Assembly (NCBI GenBank): GCA_038277395.1
Contig: CM076194.1
Coordinates: forward strand, 113,549,417 to 113,613,416
From: Dryocosmus kuriphilus
Taxonomy: Eukaryota > Arthropoda > Insecta > Hymenoptera > Cynipidae
Direction: 5' to 3'
Length of the DNA: 64,000 nt
Made by a program: the position numbers and the translations under genes. A model generated the notes under the pieces. That model did no database searches, was not told where the DNA came from, and was given only the letters and a program-made list of their open reading frames with translations. Every line of letters begins with the position of its first letter. Position 1 is the first letter of the stretch. Below, one piece after another: positions 10,033 to 20,779 of the stretch.

Positions 10033-10772
10033 TCAGACTGTTATAGTTTCTCCTCGAAAATTCACCAAGTTTCCGTCTTGATCAACAATGCGAAGCTGAA
10101 TGTGATGTATTGTCTTGACGGCGATCGGAAGGTAAATGATATGGGATGTACCTCAACGATCTTATATCCTGGTGGAACGATCGGGAAGAATTCATGAATT
10201 GTATGAACTTTACGATTATTAATATATGCTCCAGTTGTAATGTTACATTCTACTCTTAAAGCGTTCACTTTGAGAATGGCTACTGGTCAGTCTGATGTGT
10301 GAGTCCTATTAGCTTCGAGAATACGTGATGTGAATCCCAACAGTTGACCAATAGAATCTTTCGGTTGGAAATTAACTTGACAATTGCTATTGATTTCACT
10401 ACGCAACGTATTGTTGTTTGGCTTAATATGTATTATAGTACCATTAATTTCCAAACCCTTTTGTACATAATTCTCAATCCCATCACCATTAGCCGGTACT
10501 GTTACAAGAGAAAAATCTCCATTTGCTAGACACTTCTGTAAACACTTCTCAATACCTTCAATTTCATAACGACCAGGGGGTATGGTCACCACCTGAACTC
10601 CAATATAAAATTTATTGTTACCTACATCAATATTAGGAATTGAATTAAATGTAAACAGTTCAACAAGACCAAGAACATAATTCCTATTCGGCAAAAGTTC
10701 TATTGGTGGAAAGTATTCTGCCTCTAGGGCAGATGAGTTGCCTAAAACAGTAAGAGTGAACGATTCATCCAT
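10033..10772 (-). pseudogene. Polinton minor capsid (penton) protein, frameshifted
   Basis: ATG at 10772-10770 (MDESFTLTVLGNSS) opens the single jelly-roll minor capsid family, which forms the vertex pentamers. Landmarks are FPPIELLPNRNYVLGL near residue 20 and, later, HTIHEFFPIVPPGYKI and IRIVDQDG-type text (here LRIVDQDGNL) near the end. One frameshift lies near 10285 and another near 10160. A TGA at 10035-10033 then ends the frame slightly early. It is the second capsid gene and keeps the usual Polinton neighbourhood. Confidence 0.82.
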
Positions 10773-10809
10773 GATGATGTTTTTGTGTATACTAATTCCT
10801 TACAGAAAA

Positions 10810-11229
10810 TTACTTGCGCTTATATAGAGTATACTTGCTCTTTACTTCAAACTGTCCACATAGAAATTTAAGACATAAATGACCACACTCAAATGTATCA
10901 TAATCTTGATATCTGACATGATTGTATTTTATGAAGCTACCAACTCCTAGGTAATTGCCCAGCTCAGATGGTGGTGGGAGGTTACCAAAGCTGTCAAAGT
11001 AAAATATTTCATTACCATTTTTCTTAAATGATACCCAGTGTGTACCCTGATCATCTTTATCATCAAGGTTGATAATGTCAGATTCCTTTTTATGAGGTCC
11101 TCTAAGAGGTAATTCATTTCGCATAAAGACTCCAAGAAAATAAGGAATATTTACAGCCTTAGCACAATTGAGTAGATCAAAATCGGTTAATGCACGATGT
11201 GGTAGCTTCACTGCAAGTTTTTCTTCTTC
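10810..11229 (-). CDS. Polinton adenain-like cysteine protease
   Basis: The frame is open from 11229 to 10810. Catalytic features of the adenovirus-protease (C5) family are visible: His in GTHWVSF, acidic residue in YFDSFG, and Gln and Cys in YQDYDTFECGHLC. The enzyme should process capsid precursors. No ATG is available at the expected start (the frame closes upstream at TAA 11232-11230 and the first ATG is inside, before RNELP), so the start is lost or spliced. Otherwise the core is intact, making this one of the best-kept genes of the element. Confidence 0.85.
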   Translation of the reverse strand, partial: EEEKLAVKLPHRALTDFDLLNCAKAVNIPYFLGVFMRNELPLRGPHKKESDIINLDDKDDQGTHWVSFKKNGNEIFYFDSFGNLPPPSELGNYLGVGSFIKYNHVRYQDYDTFECGHLCLKFLCGQFEVKSKYTLYKRK

Positions 11230-11303
11230 TTAGATATACATTTTTTGACTATCAGACTACGACCTTGAGGATAGGGTTTGATGTGAAGTCCCAGTCCTTG
11301 TCT

Positions 11304-11803
11304 CTACCCCAGTCCTTGTCTACCTCCTGCTCTTTTTATAGCTTTATGAGCACCCTCTATAGCAGCTTTGATGACAACTTGAGCATCATTACCTGGGATT
11401 ATATATCTTTTAGCAGCATCTACAATCTTCCTCAACGTTACTCGTTTCTTAGACTTTCTTTTTTGAGAAACCTTCTTCTTCTTCTTCTTCTTCTTCAAGC
11501 CCATACCGAGTTTTGATTTAGCATTCATGACGTTAGTTATAACTAATGCAGCTGCTTTTTCACCAAAACTAAAATCTTCAGAAAAAAGACGTTGCCACGC
11601 TTTGTCAGCTAGTGTACTATCAGCAGCGTTTCTCACTTCAATATTCTCACGATTTTTTGAGTAAGCAATATCGTGCTCGCAAGCAGCGTCCAGTGGATTT
11701 ATACCTGGATCACCTCGTTCTAATCGTTTAGACAACTTTGTACCAGGCCCACAGTACTGATAACCTGGTAAATGTAATTCGAAGGGTAACTTGTGACTAA
11801 CTG
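11304..11803 (-). pseudogene. phospholipase A2-domain protein (parvovirus/adintovirus type)
   Basis: The frame runs upstream of the first ATG to about 11803 and encodes the PLA2 calcium loop (YQYCGPGTKL) and the catalytic His-Asp pair (DAACEHDIAYS), the arrangement seen in parvovirus VP1 and adintovirus-like elements. In relatives it breaches endosomal membranes. A Lys-run (residues after GMGL) and a basic region follow. The frame ends at 11306-11304, where an approximately 18-base direct duplication (GACAAGGACTGGG twice) shifts the frame. Beyond it, a Gly/Leu/Lys-rich tail continues into the start of the protease gene. No ATG is found at the expected start: Val stands where Met would be expected. 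Confidence 0.8.
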
Positions 11804-11846
11804 AAAGCCTATATAAGCGCTGTATTTATACCTTTCACGGCAGTCA
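11798..11846. promoter_or_regulatory. compact divergent promoter between PLA2 and ATPase genes
   Basis: Two oppositely oriented TATA boxes lie back to back: TATATAAG at 11810-11817 (plus) and TATAAATA at 11830-11823 (minus). Initiator-like words occur about 28-32 bases downstream of each: TCAGT on the minus strand (11804-11800) and CAGTCA on the plus strand (11841-11846). Confidence 0.55.
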
Positions 11847-11854
11847 ATATCAAG

Positions 11855-12554
11855 ATGCGGTTCGAGAGACAACCAATCAAACTTCCGGTTGCAAATATCG
11901 ACACCCTCGTTCAGCCTAAGCAGAAGAGGGTGGAACGTTATGGAGTCTGCTATCAGATAGCATTCGTGCAGTTTTTTTTGTGGACAATCCAATTATGGTA
12001 AAACAAATGCACTTCTTTCTCTAATTATACATCCAAATGGTCTCAGATTTGAAAATATTTATCTTTACTCAAAATCTCTCCAACAGCCCAAGTATAAATA
12101 CTTGGAAAAAGTATTGAATAATGTAGATGGTATAAAGTACTTTCCATTCAGTGAACATGAATAGGCAGTTTCACCTAATGAAACTAAACCCGACTCTATC
12201 TTTATTTTTGATGACATTGCCTGTGAAAAACAGGACAATGTGAGAGTCTTCTTCTGCATGGGTAGACATGTTAGCGTTGATCGTTTCTACTTGTGTCAGA
12301 CATATGCTCGTATTCCTAAACATTTAGTGAGAGATAATGTCAATTTGTTGGTTCTCTTTCGGCAAGATGAGACGAATCTCAAACATGTTTATGAAGATCA
12401 TGTAAATACTGATATGACATACACTCAGTTTCGAGATTTATGCTCAGCATGCTGTAATAAAGACAAATATGGATACGTCGTTATTGACAAAGATAGTAAT
12501 TTAAATGCGGGTAGATATAGGAAGGGATTTGACTATTTTTTTATTATTATATAA
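11855..12554 (+). pseudogene. Polinton FtsK/HerA-type packaging ATPase (A32-like)
   Basis: The start ATG at 11855 follows the divergent promoter closely. The Walker A motif GQSNYGKT is at 11982-12005, and Walker B (IFIFDDI) at about 12200-12225, with downstream text (FYLCQTYARIPKHL, NLLVLFRQDE) typical of the poxvirus A32-like ATPases that pump DNA into capsids. The gene is broken: a shift near 11942-11946, a second at the T-run 11972-11979 just before Walker A, and TAG at 12162-12164. The 3' part from 12165 is open to 12554. Confidence 0.82.
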
Positions 12555-12610
12555 ATAGGAGCGTTTGATTGAGATGAAATTAGTATAATTTAAGACATCA
12601 AGGCATCAAA

Positions 12611-12808
12611 ATGTTCCGAAAAGAACGAGATGAATTCCGTGAAATAGCGAAAGCTAGCGATGTGATTCGACGGAAACACCGTATGCTCAAGTTGGGTAAA
12701 GAAGCTACAGAAAGTATTTTGAGTGAGACTTTTAAGCCTATAGTCACACCTCTGCAAAAACTAGCAAATTTTACTGATATACCTGTAAAGAAAAATAATT
12801 TTAAATAA
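12611..12808 (+). pseudogene. Polinton accessory protein, N-terminal part
   Basis: ATG at 12611 follows a TATATAAATA box (about 12548). The 65-codon product is basic and helical (FRKERDEFREI, then TPLQKLANF). I recall this as the N-terminus of a conserved Polinton protein whose remainder is the next frame, four bases further on. A frameshift or stop at about 12806 separates the two. Function unknown. Confidence 0.5.
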
Positions 12809-12812
12809 TTTT

Positions 12813-13361
12813 ATGGAAAATAAATTTATGAAGGATGAAATTTATAAAGAAGAAAATGAGGATGAAAAAGAAAATGATACTCTTTCTTTCACGACTGCTG
12901 CTGATGATCAAGAGCATGATCAAGACCTTAATACAACTATGGTTGAAGAAAATGATGAAACTACTGAAACTTCTGATAAATTGACAAATAAATTTATCCT
13001 ATTGTTAAATAAAAATAGGAAACAATATTTGGATATGGTTTATGATGTACGAAAACATAGCAATGGATCATTCATGATTGGTGATTCACCCATAAAGTTT
13101 GAAGGTGAATACATCAAGGTGGGTGAAAAACTATATCCAAAAAGTTCAGGTTTGTTTGAACTTTTGTTTAAACAAAAACCTAAAGAATCTTACGTAAGCC
13201 CAGAGGATCGAAACAGCTACAAAGAAATTCTTATTGGCACAAATGCACATAAGAAAAATTATAGGTTCATTAAAGAAAAAGAAAAAGAGCTTATTGCCTA
13301 CTTTATGATAGCAAGAAAAGATTCAAGACCCGCCTATATCTACTGGAATGATACAAATTAG
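12813..13361 (+). CDS. Polinton accessory protein, C-terminal part
   Basis: The 182-codon frame has an acidic linker (Glu/Asp/Thr-rich, residues 1-60) and a globular end with MIGDSPIKF, SGLFELLFKQKP and a final YIYWND. This pairing is a recurring Polinton gene of unknown role, possibly structural. It is intact by itself but probably once fused to the preceding 65-codon frame. Confidence 0.5.
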   Translation: MENKFMKDEIYKEENEDEKENDTLSFTTAADDQEHDQDLNTTMVEENDETTETSDKLTNKFILLLNKNRKQYLDMVYDVRKHSNGSFMIGDSPIKFEGEYIKVGEKLYPKSSGLFELLFKQKPKESYVSPEDRNSYKEILIGTNAHKKNYRFIKEKEKELIAYFMIARKDSRPAYIYWNDTN

Positions 13362-13490
13362 CTAGTTGACCGCCTTCGTCTACTACTCATAGCACCTCAG
13401 GCAGCAGAAAATCCAAGTCATAATAATGAAATAATGTCAATCATTGAAAAATTGCGAGAGGCGGAAATCATATATTAATAGAGAACAGTT

Positions 13491-13940
13491 ATGAATAACG
13501 TCAGTATTAAAATTAGCATCGACGTGTTCGGACATCCTCTGAATCGAGCTACTACTACTACAAATCGTGGACCTCCTGGTGTTGGTTTTAAAGTTACATC
13601 CAACGGAAATTATGATATAGAGAAGAAAAGAGTCTTTAACATTCAAGACGCTGAAGAACATTACGACGCAGTTAATTTAAGACTTGTGCAGCGTATTGTT
13701 CAAAGCGAGATACAAACTCTTTATCAGGTTATGTCATCCATGCGTAACGAAATTGACAACAATAATATTATAATACAAATTCTTGAAGAATCAATAAATG
13801 AGAAGTTGAAGAATCTACAGATTGATATGCAACAAGAGTGATCACTTCACAACGCTGAACTGATTGCTCAACTAGACGCTCGACTGAACGCGCTAGAAAA
13901 TGGAAGCAGAAAAACAGGTAGTAGTCACAGAGCTACATAA
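13491..13940 (+). pseudogene. Polinton coiled-coil (fibre-like) protein, one in-frame stop
   Basis: ATG at 13491. The N-terminal part (RGPPGVGFKVTSNGNYDI) followed by DAVNLRLV is a recurring Polinton or adintovirus motif, and the rest is a heptad-rich helix. TGA at 13839-13841 interrupts; the same frame continues with more coiled coil to TAA at 13938-13940, overlapping the integrase start by about 40 bases. A fibre or tail-like trimeric protein is a reasonable inference. Confidence 0.6.
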
Positions 13941-14841
13941 ACCTGCAAGAAAAAATTATACACGTCCTGTGATAATGCGTGGTATAGATGAAACATGGCA
14001 AGCTGATCTGGTCGAAATGATTCCATATTCTCGACAGAATAAGGGTTTCAAGTACTTGCTTACAGTTATAGATATATTTTCCAAATATTTCTGGGCTGTT
14101 CCTATCCAAAGTAAAAATGGACAAGATGTTACTGCTGCCATGAAATCCATACTTGTGCAAGGACGAGTTTTAAAAAATTTACATACTGATCAAGGCAAAG
14201 AATTTTACAAATCACGATTTAAGACACTGATGCAGCAATATAACATCAAACTATACTCAACTTATAGTAATCTAAAGGCCTCAATTGTTGAAAGATTTAA
14301 TCGTACACTCAAAAATTTGATGTGGCCGCAACTCAGTTTACAAGGTAATTATAAATGGGTTGATATCTTACCCACTCTGGTTTCCAAGTATAACAATAAG
14401 AAACATCGTACTTTTGGTATGAAACCTAAAGATGTTAAACCTGAAGATGAGGAAGAAGGGATGGAGCGATTCAGTATCCATGGAAAAATACCTTCAAGAA
14501 GAGCAAAATTCAAAGTTAGTGATAAAGTTCGAGTCAGCAAGTATAAAAACGTTTTCGAGAAAGGATATGCTCCCAACTGGACAACAGAAATATTCACTGT
14601 AGATAAAGTCATTTCAACTAAGCCAGTAACGTATAAACTAAAGGACTATCAGGATCAACCTGTCTCTGGAGGATTCTATCAAGAGGAACTATTAAAAGTC
14701 AAATTTCCAGACATTTACTTTGTGGAGAAAGTTGTCAAGCGACGTGGTAATAAAGTCTATGTCAAGTGGCTTGGCTTTGACAGTTCACACAACAGCTGTA
14801 TAGATAATACTGATATGATAATTAAACTAACGTTAAATTAA
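13900..14841 (+). CDS. Polinton integrase (rve) with C-terminal chromodomain
   Basis: A continuous 313-codon frame. The retroviral-type catalytic triad is complete: Asp36 (WQADLVEM), Asp97 (LHTDQGKEF) and Glu131 (ASIVERFNRTL), the last two spaced 34 residues apart. A linker of about 80 residues leads to a chromodomain (VEKVVKRRGNKVYVKWLGF). In it the usual second Trp/Glu position reads SSHNSCIDN, with Cys where Trp is usual. The enzyme inserts the element's DNA; the chromodomain may steer it to histone marks. This is the best-preserved large gene of the element. Confidence 0.92.
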   Translation: MEAEKQVVVTELHKPARKNYTRPVIMRGIDETWQADLVEMIPYSRQNKGFKYLLTVIDIFSKYFWAVPIQSKNGQDVTAAMKSILVQGRVLKNLHTDQGKEFYKSRFKTLMQQYNIKLYSTYSNLKASIVERFNRTLKNLMWPQLSLQGNYKWVDILPTLVSKYNNKKHRTFGMKPKDVKPEDEEEGMERFSIHGKIPSRRAKFKVSDKVRVSKYKNVFEKGYAPNWTTEIFTVDKVISTKPVTYKLKDYQDQPVSGGFYQEELLKVKFPDIYFVEKVVKRRGNKVYVKWLGFDSSHNSCIDNTDMIIKLTLN

Positions 14842-15195
14842 TGTTAAACCAAGGATAAAGTAACGTTAAACTAACATTAAATTAACGTTAAACCAACATT
14901 AAACTAACGTTAAACTAACGTTAATGTAATGTTAAACTAACGTTAATGTAATGTCAAAATAACCTTAAAATAATTTTAAACTAACGTTAATTTAAAATTA
15001 AGTAATAATTAAAGTATAGTTTAAGTTATAGTTAAGTTATAGTTAATTGAACATTAAACTACAGTTAAAGTATAGTTAGTTTATAGTTAAGCTATTGTTA
15101 ATTTAATATTAGGCTATTGTTAATTTAATATTAAACTATAATTAAATTAACTTTAAACTATAGATACTTTAACATTAAACTAATTCTAAACTTAT
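14815..15195. repeat. degenerate AACGTTAA tandem repeats between convergent genes
   Basis: About 380 bases of short units such as CTAACGTTAAA, grading into TATAGTTAAG units, separate the integrase (plus) and polymerase (minus) 3' ends. TTAACGTTAA is itself a palindrome. The position suggests a terminator or spacer region that expanded by slippage. Confidence 0.6.
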
Positions 15196-15370
15196 GTATC
15201 AACTAGATGTAAACGTCTTTTTTTGAAAAATAAAGGAAACTGTATGTGCATACAATGTTGTTGTTTATTCCAATACCATCAATATATTTACGATGTTAGC
15301 TTACAATCTATGCACACACTCATTCCCTATGTACAATTTATTCACTATCCACATTTATTCTCTTATCTTC

Positions 15371-18300
15371 TCATTCCTTAATTCTATAGTGTCCCCATGC
15401 CAGAGTATCGGTACTGCTTGGCAATAGGAACCTCTTGTCATCGAAAAGACTTAGTGCTATTTTACACTGTTTTAATGTTTCGACGTTGTGTAATGACGAC
15501 CTAATTACATACTGTGTCCTATTCTGCGTTTTAATATTTTGTAAGCAGTCAATGTAGTCATTAAATTCTATATCTTTCTTGACCACACCAGCCTTTACAC
15601 CTTTCGCTTTCTTGATAAAATCTTGGCTGTTGACTCGCAAGCTATACATTTTACTCCGCAAGCCAACAAACTCTGTTAAGATTTTACCGATACATTCGTA
15701 TTTCATAAGACCTAAAATCTTTTTTTTTTGGCTTGCGGAATACCGTAGATGTTTTTCGGAGGGTAGTTAGACGTGTCGAACTGGTGGATATCTTCTTTCA
15801 TGTCCGCGTAAATATTTGGACAATTAACCTCATAAATAAAGCTATCTGTGTCTGTATACAGCATTTTAAGGTTACTATCATACTTTGGCAACATGTAGTC
15901 ATAATGAAAGTCATACATCAATGTTTTGGATATATCCAGCACACTAAGCTCTACGTATATCGGTTTATTGAACAAAACCTCAGTCTTTCTCAATTTCACA
16001 GCTATGAGATCTTCACTGAAGATTGCGCGGCTGTGGAAGTAGTGTTTTGATATGAGGGCTTCTGCACCGTATCTACCCTCACACTTTGTGAAAAGTTTGA
16101 CGTCTAGATGTTTGCGCACGTTCTCCATTGTTTTTCCACATACCGCATTGTTCATTAGTTTAAAAAGATTCTTTTCGAAATCGTTACTGCATTTTGCTCT
16201 CATTAAAGTATTGAAATTTATGTAGGATTTGAGCCAAGGGGATTGATTGAATTTAAGAACTTGATGAATTTTGGATAATCTAAGACCGTGTGCCAAAGCT
16301 TGTTTAAGTGCGCGATAATAAAGAGCATATTTGCGCTTGGGTAGGAGGATAGTTAGTAGCTTCTCCTGCTTTGACCTTGGCGGTTTCGAGCATTCAGGAC
16401 AAAAATGCAAATCATTATGAGCATTGTGAAGCTCTTCCCGGTATTCTAAGTCTACTTCTAAAATATAGCCAACAGGTGAATCATCGGGAACATTAAAGTT
16501 AATATCTAAATTTGAGACCCACTCGAAACCACCGTAGGGAAGCCATTGTGCCATTGCCCAAACATACAGGTCCCGGTAAGAAGCTTCCAATTAAACTGAA
16601 TTAGAATGCGGATGAAAAATTTCAAAAACGGAATTAGTTAGGAATTCAAAACGTTTTAAATTCATCGATATTTGCATTGATCGAGATTAGATTGGATGCA
16701 TTTTTAGTTAAACGAATTGTTCCAGATTAAAATGTTGGCAATTAATCCTTCATGGAGAGAATTAAATTGAGTACAACTTTTGAGGTTGACTCATGACATT
16801 AAATAGGATTAGATTGATTTCAGTTTCTTCCGTTGTCAAAGAATTAAAATGTGTTCAAACTTTTGCACACATTAAACAGAACTAAAGTGAGGCGCAATCC
16901 TTTTCCACTAATAGGAATTAAAACGCATATTTCAAAAACGGAATTGATTAGGTATTCAAAAAGTTTGAAATTCGACAATATTTGTTCGCACATTAATCAA
17001 ATTCAATTCACACCTTCTTACCGGGGTTGTTGGCGTCAAAGCAGACCGAATAAATGATCTCACCATTTTCATTGTAAACTTCCATGTATGGGTTATTTAC
17101 TTTGGCATAGCGATTAGAGCATTGGATTACTCCACCCCTAATACCTAGCTCAATAAACATGAGTTTAAAAATATCAGTGAGGAGTTCTAGCTTTATTTTG
17201 GTATACTTTAACATGGCATCCCAAGTCAAACCAGGAGTCGTATAATAGTGTGCTGGATCTAGACCGTATGCTTTCAGTTAATGTTCTTGGAAATTTTCGA
17301 AGATATCCGCAAGTAACAACACATCTGTTTTCATATACAAATCAACGTACTCGCCAAGATTTTTACAGTTAAACTCAGACCATACACGTTGCGCATGTGC
17401 ATAGTCTTCATCAGAGATATGTGTATCATTTAGAGTACTATAAAATTGCTCTCTTCGTGGCAATTGTGCCTCCTATAGTTTAGCTCTCGAGTCTCAGTAT
17501 TCGTAAGGTAATACATCTTTACGTGTAAGCAATTTAATTTTTTCCCGACTTAGATTGGCGAACACGGAATTTACAATTTTATAGGTCTCTAAGCATGAGG
17601 CTAGTTTTTCTAACGATGACGCCATAAATCTAAATGAGTCAATGAAGCGAAATTTTATCTCACTCCCCTTGACATTTTTCGTGGAGGAAATATATCTTTC
17701 TTTGTTCAAGGGGAGGAGGTGAACTTTACCTTCAAATTCTGTACAAATTTCACGAATTATAAAGTTCGCGTCATATCCAGTGCGATTATGGAATACAACA
17801 CGTATAATTCGTGAATCTTGATAGTTTATGTTACAATCTTGATGGGCCGACCCTCTATTTTACCAGTTAAATGGCAGTGATCGCGAACTGTTACTTCTCC
17901 GGGTGCTATTTTCTTCTCAGAAATGTGGTATAAAGTCGCTTCCCTGAAGACAGACTTCTGCTGCCAAGTAAGATCATCCATAGAAATTGGGCATAGGAAT
18001 ACAGTTTCAACATCTTCAGTCAATTGCTCCAATTCCTTGGCGAACCACTTCGCAGGGTCTGCATCTTCAGGGCAGGAATGATAGCCAGATAGAGAATCAT
18101 CATAGCTGCATTTCAAATAATATCCTATACTGCAGATTTCATGGTATTGAAAAACTTCAGTATAGGATTTCTTTTCCTGCGGTTTCTCAGCCGGTTTAAG
18201 CATTCACAGTCTGGATAGACACTGAAGTGGACCTTTTCTTTATTGTTATAATTTTTAAATTCTACATAGTTATTACCAGGTTTATGTAGATTAATTTTGT

Positions 18301-19582
18301 GATGGTTTAGGGTCTTACATTCTTCTACATGGGTGGACAATTTTTCTTCGCTTGTAAAATAGTGGAGACATCTATCGCAAATGTGATTTTTACATTTACT
18401 TTTTGACAGCTGCTTTCTAACGGATCTAGACAGATCTTTTATCCACACATAATGGAAGTTATAAAAATCTTGATTTTCGTCGTCATCGTTGTCATCAAGA
18501 CTCTCGTCAATGTAATGGTCTTGAACATGAAGAAGGTTAACATGTTGCTCCCTCTTTTCAGATGTTACATGTAGAGGGACAACAGTATAATTAAGCTTTC
18601 TTCTGTTCAGACCATACACGTTTGCAGAGATATTATTTAATTTTTCGAATTTTGATATATCTTTCAAAGTTACGGGAAAGTGTATTTCACTAAAATCTAA
18701 TTTATCCTTATACGGAGTATAGTCAGAAACACGATGTAAATTTTGTGAAGCCGGATACAACACCGATGAAACTGCCCATTTGAAACATTCTCATTATTTT
18801 GTACATGAATACAAGCCTTTTTATTTATAATTGGTAGAGGTAATTCGTTATATAAACTAGCCCGCATATGATTGTATTTATTAATGTTAATTTCTAACTT
18901 TATGATCGAATGTAATTTCCAGTCAGAATCGGTTTCTTGGAAATCTTCAATTTTCTTGAGGATTGGTATTTTACATTATCATTGAACCAATCCTCAAACA
19001 GAGTCGTAGGAAAAATTTCCTCCGTTTTACTAACAAATGTTTTTAGTTCTATATTTGGAACATCGTTGACGACTCTTACGAACTTTGCACCCAGCTCGAC
19101 GTACACTTTTATCACTCCATACTTATTTATTATATCTCTAATGTGCTTTTTGAATAAAATGAACGCATCATCAAAGAACGCAATAATATCCTTATGCACT
19201 ATATTTAAATTACTCCTGTTTGGAGTCGACGCTTAAACGCTGCATCACAGTCAACCCATCTTGCGCGATCAGTAAGAGGATCTCTCACACCTCGTATTAG
19301 TAACGTATCAAGCTGAACACGCAGACATATAACTTGTTCGATGATATTTACAGACTTTTTTCGTTTAGCTGACGATATACACATATTTCGATGTAAATTA
19401 TTTGCACTTCTTAAAATATTATCACATTCAATTATCCATCGTTGGATGAAAGAGCGTACTCGATCCTTTCCTCTCAGGGTTCGAAGCAGATCCACAGCCT
19501 CCTCAGTGTTCCGGATGAGCTTAGCCCATTTCTCAAGCAGCGCTGAAGTCTCCATCTTGTTTTGTTTCGTACTGTTGATCAC
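15371..19582 (-). pseudogene. polB: Polinton protein-primed family B DNA polymerase, heavily disrupted
   Basis: ATG at 19582-19580. The N-terminal region (to about 18900) is the variable terminal-protein-like part. The exonuclease motifs follow: DCECL (Exo I, about 18210), FHNRTGYDANF (Exo II, about 17770) and YVDLYMKTD (Exo III, about 17330). Polymerase motif A starts as FDANN (about 17030) and resumes as LYVWAM at 16568, split by a 453-bp insertion. Motif B is KLMNNAVCGKT and motif C YTDTDS (about 15850). Frameshifts occur near 19215, 18905, 18770, 18203, 17850 and at the A-run 15729-15720. In-frame stops lie at 17496, 17475 and 17280. The enzyme would replicate the element from a protein primer; this copy cannot. 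Confidence 0.9.
16572..17024. mobile_element. MITE inserted in PolB motif A
   Basis: 453 bp with terminal inverted repeats CCCGGTAAGAAG / CTTCTTACCGG, flanked by GGT on both sides (16569-16571 and 17025-17027). Removing it rejoins the polymerase codons for Asn-Asn and Leu-Tyr of motif A. No coding capacity. The family was not recognised. Confidence 0.8.
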
Positions 19583-19639
19583 CTAGGCAGATGAAGGAAT
19601 GGTTAAACTTCAATTATTTCTGAGCTTTTATAGACCAAT

Positions 19640-19926
19640 ACATGCACCAATACTACTACAAACAAAAAAAGGGCCATGCACTAAAAGTAAGAAGCCAGTC
19701 ACTAATACTATGAGTAAAAAAAGCCATGCAAACTATCATGCACTAATACTACCATGCACTACAAATAAAAAAATCCATGCACTAATACTACCATGCAAAC
19801 TATCATGCACTAATATTACAAGCCAGAAGTCATGCACTAATACTACCATGCACTATAAGTAAAAAAAAAAAAAGCCATGCAAGCTATCATGCACTAATAC
19901 TACAAGCAAAAAGCCATGCAAATATA
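19640..19926. repeat. CATGCACTAATACTAC minisatellite upstream of PolB
   Basis: About 290 bases of imperfect tandem units built from CATGCACTAATACTAC, CATGCAAACTAT and AAAAAAGC words. It lies between the polymerase start and its likely TATA box, so it may be part of the 5' leader. On the transcript strand each unit contributes an ATG. Confidence 0.7.
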
Positions 19927-20030
19927 GATTGAGCACTTATCTTGGATTCTCTCCGGAGCTGCTGTATCGTCTTCTGGATCGCTCGATGAGGCTTGGCATC
20001 GGGCAATGCGATGGAATGATCAGCCTGTGG

Positions 20031-20040
20031 ACTTTATATA
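20031..20040 (-). promoter_or_regulatory. TATA box, probable PolB promoter
   Basis: TATATAAAGT on the minus strand, just inside the right TIR and about 450 bases upstream of the polymerase ATG. No other TATA candidate lies nearer. Confidence 0.4.
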
Positions 20041-20552
20041 GCACTCCAAGCGTACACATACCCCCGGGATTGGCTTTTCCCACTTAGAGGAAGGCCTTAG
20101 GTGGGAGTGCGCAAAGGGACTCCCACGCGCAGACTCTAGTGGCGATGTTTGCTGATAAGATAAAACGCGCGAATATTCAAAATGAGAATATAAGAAAATG
20201 TATTTAAAGAGGGTTTATTGATAAACAAAATTAAAATTAAGTGGAGAGGGGTGGGTAGATTTACCAATTTTATTATTTAAAAAATGCAGGAATCATCATT
20301 GGCTGAAGTTAAAATAGTAACAATGTGTATGAAAAATATATATGCTAGTGTATAAAAAATATTTATTGAAATTTTCAAAACATATCTAGAGTGTAGGGGT
20401 TTTATTAGTCTTTGAAAAAAAAAAATATATATAAAGGGAGGGAGAGGCAAAGGGGGAGTCTCGCTATTACACATTATAATCAATTACACATCGAGCAGGT
20501 TTAAACTAGCAGCAAGCAAGATGCGGCGCCCGCGTTGCCATGAAAACGATAT

Positions 20553-20744
20553 AGCGTCACTTGAAAAGAGCAGGTTTAAACACGTCTCCCCCCTCTAAAA
20601 CTCTTTTCTTTCAAATGCGTCGTATTATTTTAATGAGGTCACCTTGAACCCATTATTTTGATGACGTCACTTGAAAAAACAGATACATACACCGAACCAT
20701 TATTTTGATGACGTCCCTTGAAACGATCAGGTTGCGGCAGGTCT

Positions 20745-20779
<35 letters not shown>

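Noticed and set aside
11190..11516. Leu-rich plus-strand frame with possible membrane segments
   Set aside because: It is the antisense of the protease start and of the Lys-run of the PLA2 protein.
14815..15195. CRISPR-like array
   Set aside because: The repeats are short, degenerate and without unique spacers of constant length; this is a minisatellite in a eukaryotic element.
19599..19862. Plus-strand 87-codon frame
   Set aside because: It is translation of the CATGCACTAATACTAC minisatellite.
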